Source: Vibrio splendidus
GTDB taxonomy: Bacteria > Pseudomonadota > Gammaproteobacteria > Enterobacterales > Vibrionaceae
Reading direction: 5' to 3'
Assembly: GCF_024347615.1 (NCBI RefSeq)
Contig: NZ_AP025508.1
Span: 2,108,001 to 2,172,000, forward strand
Length of the DNA: 64,000 nt
In this document: positions 15,001 through 21,000 of the stretch, piece by piece
Numbering within the stretch: position 1 is the stretch's first letter
Layout: each line of letters starts with the position of its first letter
The notes under the pieces: model-generated
Databases searched by the model: none
Told to the model about the DNA's origin: nothing
The model's input: the letters and a program-made list of their open reading frames with translations, nothing else
Position numbers and translations under genes: made by a program

Positions 15001-18000
15001 TGGTCAACGTCATTCCGTTGGTCAACGCTGTGCCATCGGCCAGCGTCACGGTGCCTAAGCTTGGCAGACCCGTCACGGTGATCGTCAGGCTGTCGCCATC
15101 CGCATCCGTCGGCGCACTCAAGCCAAGGCTCGTATTTGTGCTCTCTTCCGCTACCGTAATGCTGTTGCTGTCCACATCCGGCGCGTCGTTGATTTCGGTG
15201 ACGCCGATGCTCACGCTGCCCGTTTGGACACTGTTCGCTTCGCCTTGTCCGTCATCCACGCTGTACGTGAAGCTGCCCACCGCATCGGTGCCGTTGTAGT
15301 CCGCTGGCGCGTCGTATTCCAGACCTTCTAACTCGGTCGTGGTCAACGTCATTCCGTTGGTCAACGCTGTGCCATCGGCCAGCGTCACGGTGCCTAAGCT
15401 TGGCAGACCCGTCACGGTGATCGTCAGGCTGTCGCCATCCGCATCCGTCGGCGCACTCAAGCCAAGGCTCGTATTTGTGCTCTCTTCCGCTACCGTAATG
15501 CTGTTGCTGTCCACATCCGGCGCGTCGTTGATTTCGGTGACGCCGATGCTCACGCTGCCCGTTTGGACACTGTTCGCTTCGCCTTGTCCGTCATCCACGC
15601 TGTACGTGAAGCTGCCCACCGCATCGGTGCCGTTGTAGTCCGCTGGCGCGTCGTATTCCAGACCTTCTAACTCGGTCGTGGTCAACGTCATTCCGTTGGT
15701 CAACGCTGTGCCATCGGCCAGCGTCACGGTGCCTAAGCTTGGCAGACCCGTCACGGTGATCGTCAGGCTGTCGCCATCCGCATCCGTCGGCGCACTCAAG
15801 CCAAGGCTCGTATTTGTGCTCTCTTCCGCTACCGTAATGCTGTTGCTGTCCACATCCGGCGCGTCGTTGATTTCGGTGACGCCGATGCTCACGCTGCCCG
15901 TTTGGACACTGTTCGCTTCGCCTTGTCCGTCATCCACGCTGTACGTGAAGCTGCCCACCGCATCGGTGCCGTTGTAGTCCGCTGGCGCGTCGTATTCCAG
16001 ACCTTCTAACTCGGTCGTGGTCAACGTCATTCCGTTGGTCAACGCTGTGCCATCGGCCAGCGTCACGGTGCCTAAGCTTGGCAGACCCGTCACGGTGATC
16101 GTCAGGCTGTCGCCATCCGCATCCGTCGGCGCACTCAAGCCAAGGCTCGTATTTGTGCTCTCTTCCGCTACCGTAATGCTGTTGCTGTCCACATCCGGCG
16201 CGTCGTTGATTTCGGTGACGCCGATGCTCACGCTGCCCGTTTGGACACTGTTCGCTTCGCCTTGTCCGTCATCCACGCTGTACGTGAAGCTGCCCACCGC
16301 ATCGGTGCCGTTGTAGTCCGCTGGCGCGTCGTATTCCAGACCTTCTAACTCGGTCGTGGTCAACGTCATTCCGTTGGTCAACGCTGTGCCATCGGCCAGC
16401 GTCACGGTGCCTAAGCTTGGCAGACCCGTCACGGTGATCGTCAGGCTGTCGCCATCCGCATCCGTCGGCGCACTCAAGCCAAGGCTCGTATTTGTGCTCT
16501 CTTCCGCTACCGTAATGCTGTTGCTGTCCACATCCGGCGCGTCGTTGATTTCGGTGACGCCGATGCTCACGCTGCCCGTTTGGACACTGTTCGCTTCGCC
16601 TTGTCCGTCATCCACGCTGTACGTGAAGCTGCCCACCGCATCGGTGCCGTTGTAGTCCGCTGGCGCGTCGTATTCCAGACCTTCTAACTCGGTCGTGGTC
16701 AACGTCATTCCGTTGGTCAACGCTGTGCCATCGGCCAGCGTCACGGTGCCTAAGCTTGGCAGACCCGTCACGGTGATCGTCAGGCTGTCGCCATCCGCAT
16801 CCGTCGGCGCACTCAAGCCAAGGCTCGTATTTGTGCTCTCTTCCGCTACCGTAATGCTGTTGCTGTCCACATCCGGCGCGTCGTTGATTTCGGTGACGCC
16901 GATGCTCACGCTGCCCGTTTGGACACTGTTCGCTTCGCCTTGTCCGTCATCCACGCTGTACGTGAAGCTGCCCACCGCATCGGTGCCGTTGTAGTCCGCT
17001 GGCGCGTCGTATTCCAGACCTTCTAACTCGGTCGTGGTCAACGTCATTCCGTTGGTCAACGCTGTGCCATCGGCCAGCGTCACGGTGCCTAAGCTTGGCA
17101 GACCCGTCACGGTGATCGTCAGGCTGTCGCCATCCGCATCCGTCGGCGCACTCAAGCCAAGGCTCGTATTTGTGCTCTCTTCCGCTACCGTAATGCTGTT
17201 GCTGTCCACATCCGGCGCGTCGTTGATTTCGGTGACGCCGATGCTCACGCTGCCCGTTTGGACACTGTTCGCTTCGCCTTGTCCGTCATCCACGCTGTAC
17301 GTGAAGCTGCCCACCGCATCGGTGCCGTTGTAGTCCGCTGGCGCGTCGTATTCCAGACCTTCTAACTCGGTCGTGGTCAACGTCATTCCGTTGGTCAACG
17401 CTGTGCCATCGGCCAGCGTCACGGTGCCTAAGCTTGGCAGACCCGTCACGGTGATCGTCAGGCTGTCGCCATCCGCATCCGTCGGCGCACTCAAGCCAAG
17501 GCTCGTATTTGTGCTCTCTTCCGCTACCGTAATGCTGTTGCTGTCCACATCCGGCGCGTCGTTGATTTCGGTGACGCCGATGCTCACGCTGCCCGTTTGG
17601 ACACTGTTCGCTTCGCCTTGTCCGTCATCCACGCTGTACGTGAAGCTGCCCACCGCATCGGTGCCGTTGTAGTCCGCTGGCGCGTCGTATTCCAGACCTT
17701 CTAACTCGGTCGTGGTCAACGTCATTCCGTTGGTCAACGCTGTGCCATCGGCCAGCGTCACGGTGCCTAAGCTTGGCAGACCCGTCACGGTGATCGTCAG
17801 GCTGTCGCCATCCGCATCCGTCGGCGCACTCAAGCCAAGGCTCGTATTTGTGCTCTCTTCCGCTACCGTAATGCTGTTGCTGTCCACATCCGGCGCGTCG
17901 TTGATTTCGGTGACGCCGATGCTCACGCTGCCCGTTTGGACACTGTTCGCTTCGCCTTGTCCGTCATCCACGCTGTACGTGAAGCTGCCCACCGCATCGG

Positions 18001-21000
18001 TGCCGTTGTAGTCCGCTGGCGCGTCGTATTCCAGACCTTCTAACTCGGTCGTGGTCAACGTCATTCCGTTGGTCAACGCTGTGCCATCGGCCAGCGTCAC
18101 GGTGCCTAAGCTTGGCAGACCCGTCACGGTGATCGTCAGGCTGTCGCCATCCGCATCCGTCGGCGCACTCAAGCCAAGGCTCGTATTTGTGCTCTCTTCC
18201 GCTACCGTAATGCTGTTGCTGTCCACATCCGGCGCGTCGTTGATTTCGGTGACGCCGATGCTCACGCTGCCCGTTTGGACACTGTTCGCTTCGCCTTGTC
18301 CGTCATCCACGCTGTACGTGAAGCTGCCCACCGCATCGGTGCCGTTGTAGTCCGCTGGCGCGTCGTATTCCAGACCTTCTAACTCGGTCGTGGTCAACGT
18401 CATTCCGTTGGTCAACGCTGTGCCATCGGCCAGCGTCACGGTGCCTAAGCTTGGCAGACCCGTCACGGTGATCGTCAGGCTGTCGCCATCCGCATCCGTC
18501 GGCGCACTCAAGCCAAGGCTCGTATTTGTGCTCTCTTCCGCTACCGTAATGCTGTTGCTGTCCACATCCGGCGCGTCGTTGATTTCGGTGACGCCGATGC
18601 TCACGCTGCCCGTTTGGACACTGTTCGCTTCGCCTTGTCCGTCATCCACGCTGTACGTGAAGCTGCCCACCGCATCGGTGCCGTTGTAGTCCGCTGGCGC
18701 GTCGTATTCCAGACCTTCTAACTCGGTCGTGGTCAACGTCATTCCGTTGGTCAACGCTGTGCCATCGGCCAGCGTCACGGTGCCTAAGCTTGGCAGACCC
18801 GTCACGGTGATCGTCAGGCTGTCGCCATCCGCATCCGTCGGCGCACTCAAGCCAAGGCTCGTATTTGTGCTCTCTTCCGCTACCGTAATGCTGTTGCTGT
18901 CCACATCCGGCGCGTCGTTGATTTCGGTGACGCCGATGCTCACGCTGCCCGTTTGGACACTGTTCGCTTCGCCTTGTCCGTCATCCACGCTGTACGTGAA
19001 GCTGCCCACCGCATCGGTGCCGTTGTAGTCCGCTGGCGCGTCGTATTCCAGACCTTCTAACTCGGTCGTGGTCAACGTCATTCCGTTGGTCAACGCTGTG
19101 CCATCGGCCAGCGTCACGGTGCCTAAGCTTGGCAGACCCGTCACGGTGATCGTCAGGCTGTCGCCATCCGCATCCGTCGGCGCACTCAAGCCAAGGCTCG
19201 TATTTGTGCTCTCTTCCGCTACCGTAATGCTGTTGCTGTCCACATCCGGCGCGTCGTTGATTTCGGTGACGCCGATGCTCACGCTGCCCGTTTGGACACT
19301 GTTCGCTTCGCCTTGTCCGTCATCCACGCTGTACGTGAAGCTGCCCACCGCATCGGTGCCGTTGTAGTCCGCTGGCGCGTCGTATTCCAGACCTTCTAAC
19401 TCGGTCGTGGTCAACGTCATTCCGTTGGTCAACGCTGTGCCATCGGCCAGCGTCACGGTGCCTAAGCTTGGCAGACCCGTCACGGTGATCGTCAGGCTGT
19501 CGCCATCCGCATCCGTCGGCGCACTCAAGCCAAGGCTCGTATTTGTGCTCTCTTCCGCTACCGTAATGCTGTTGCTGTCCACATCCGGCGCGTCGTTGAT
19601 TTCGGTGACGCCGATGCTCACGCTGCCCGTTTGGACACTGTTCGCTTCGCCTTGTCCGTCATCCACGCTGTACGTGAAGCTGCCCACCGCATCGGTGCCG
19701 TTGTAGTCCGCTGGCGCGTCGTATTCCAGACCTTCTAACTCGGTCGTGGTCAACGTCATTCCGTTGGTCAACGCTGTGCCATCGGCCAGCGTCACGGTGC
19801 CTAAGCTTGGCAGACCCGTCACGGTGATCGTCAGGCTGTCGCCATCCGCATCCGTCGGCGCACTCAAGCCAAGGCTCGTATTTGTGCTCTCTTCCGCTAC
19901 CGTAATGCTGTTGCTGTCCACATCCGGCGCGTCGTTGATTTCGGTGACGCCGATGCTCACGCTGCCCGTTTGGACACTGTTCGCTTCGCCTTGTCCGTCA
20001 TCCACGCTGTACGTGAAGCTGCCCACCGCATCGGTGCCGTTGTAGTCCGCTGGCGCGTCGTATTCCAGACCTTCTAACTCGGTCGTGGTCAACGTCATTC
20101 CGTTGGTCAACGCTGTGCCATCGGCCAGCGTCACGGTGCCTAAGCTTGGCAGACCCGTCACGGTGATCGTCAGGCTGTCGCCATCCGCATCCGTCGGCGC
20201 ACTCAAGCCAAGGCTCGTATTTGTGCTCTCTTCCGCTACCGTAATGCTGTTGCTGTCCACATCCGGCGCGTCGTTGATTTCGGTGACGCCGATGCTCACG
20301 CTGCCCGTTTGGACACTGTTCGCTTCGCCTTGTCCGTCATCCACGCTGTACGTGAAGCTGCCCACCGCATCGGTGCCGTTGTAGTCCGCTGGCGCGTCGT
20401 ATTCCAGACCTTCTAACTCGGTCGTGGTCAACGTCATTCCGTTGGTCAACGCTGTGCCATCGGCCAGCGTCACGGTGCCTAAGCTTGGCAGACCCGTCAC
20501 GGTGATCGTCAGGCTGTCGCCATCCGCATCCGTCGGCGCACTCAAGCCAAGGCTCGTATTTGTGCTCTCTTCCGCTACCGTAATGCTGTTGCTGTCCACA
20601 TCCGGCGCGTCGTTGATTTCGGTGACGCCGATGCTCACGCTGCCCGTTTGGACACTGTTCGCTTCGCCTTGTCCGTCATCCACGCTGTACGTGAAGCTGC
20701 CCACCGCATCGGTGCCGTTGTAGTCCGCTGGCGCGTCGTATTCCAGACCTTCTAACTCGGTCGTGGTCAACGTCATTCCGTTGGTCAACGCTGTGCCATC
20801 GGCCAGCGTCACGGTGCCTAAGCTTGGCAGACCCGTCACGGTGATCGTCAGGCTGTCGCCATCCGCATCCGTCGGCGCACTCAAGCCAAGGCTCGTATTT
20901 GTGCTCTCTTCCGCTACCGTAATGCTGTTGCTGTCCACATCCGGCGCGTCGTTGATTTCGGTGACGCCGATGCTCACGCTGCCCGTTTGGACACTGTTCG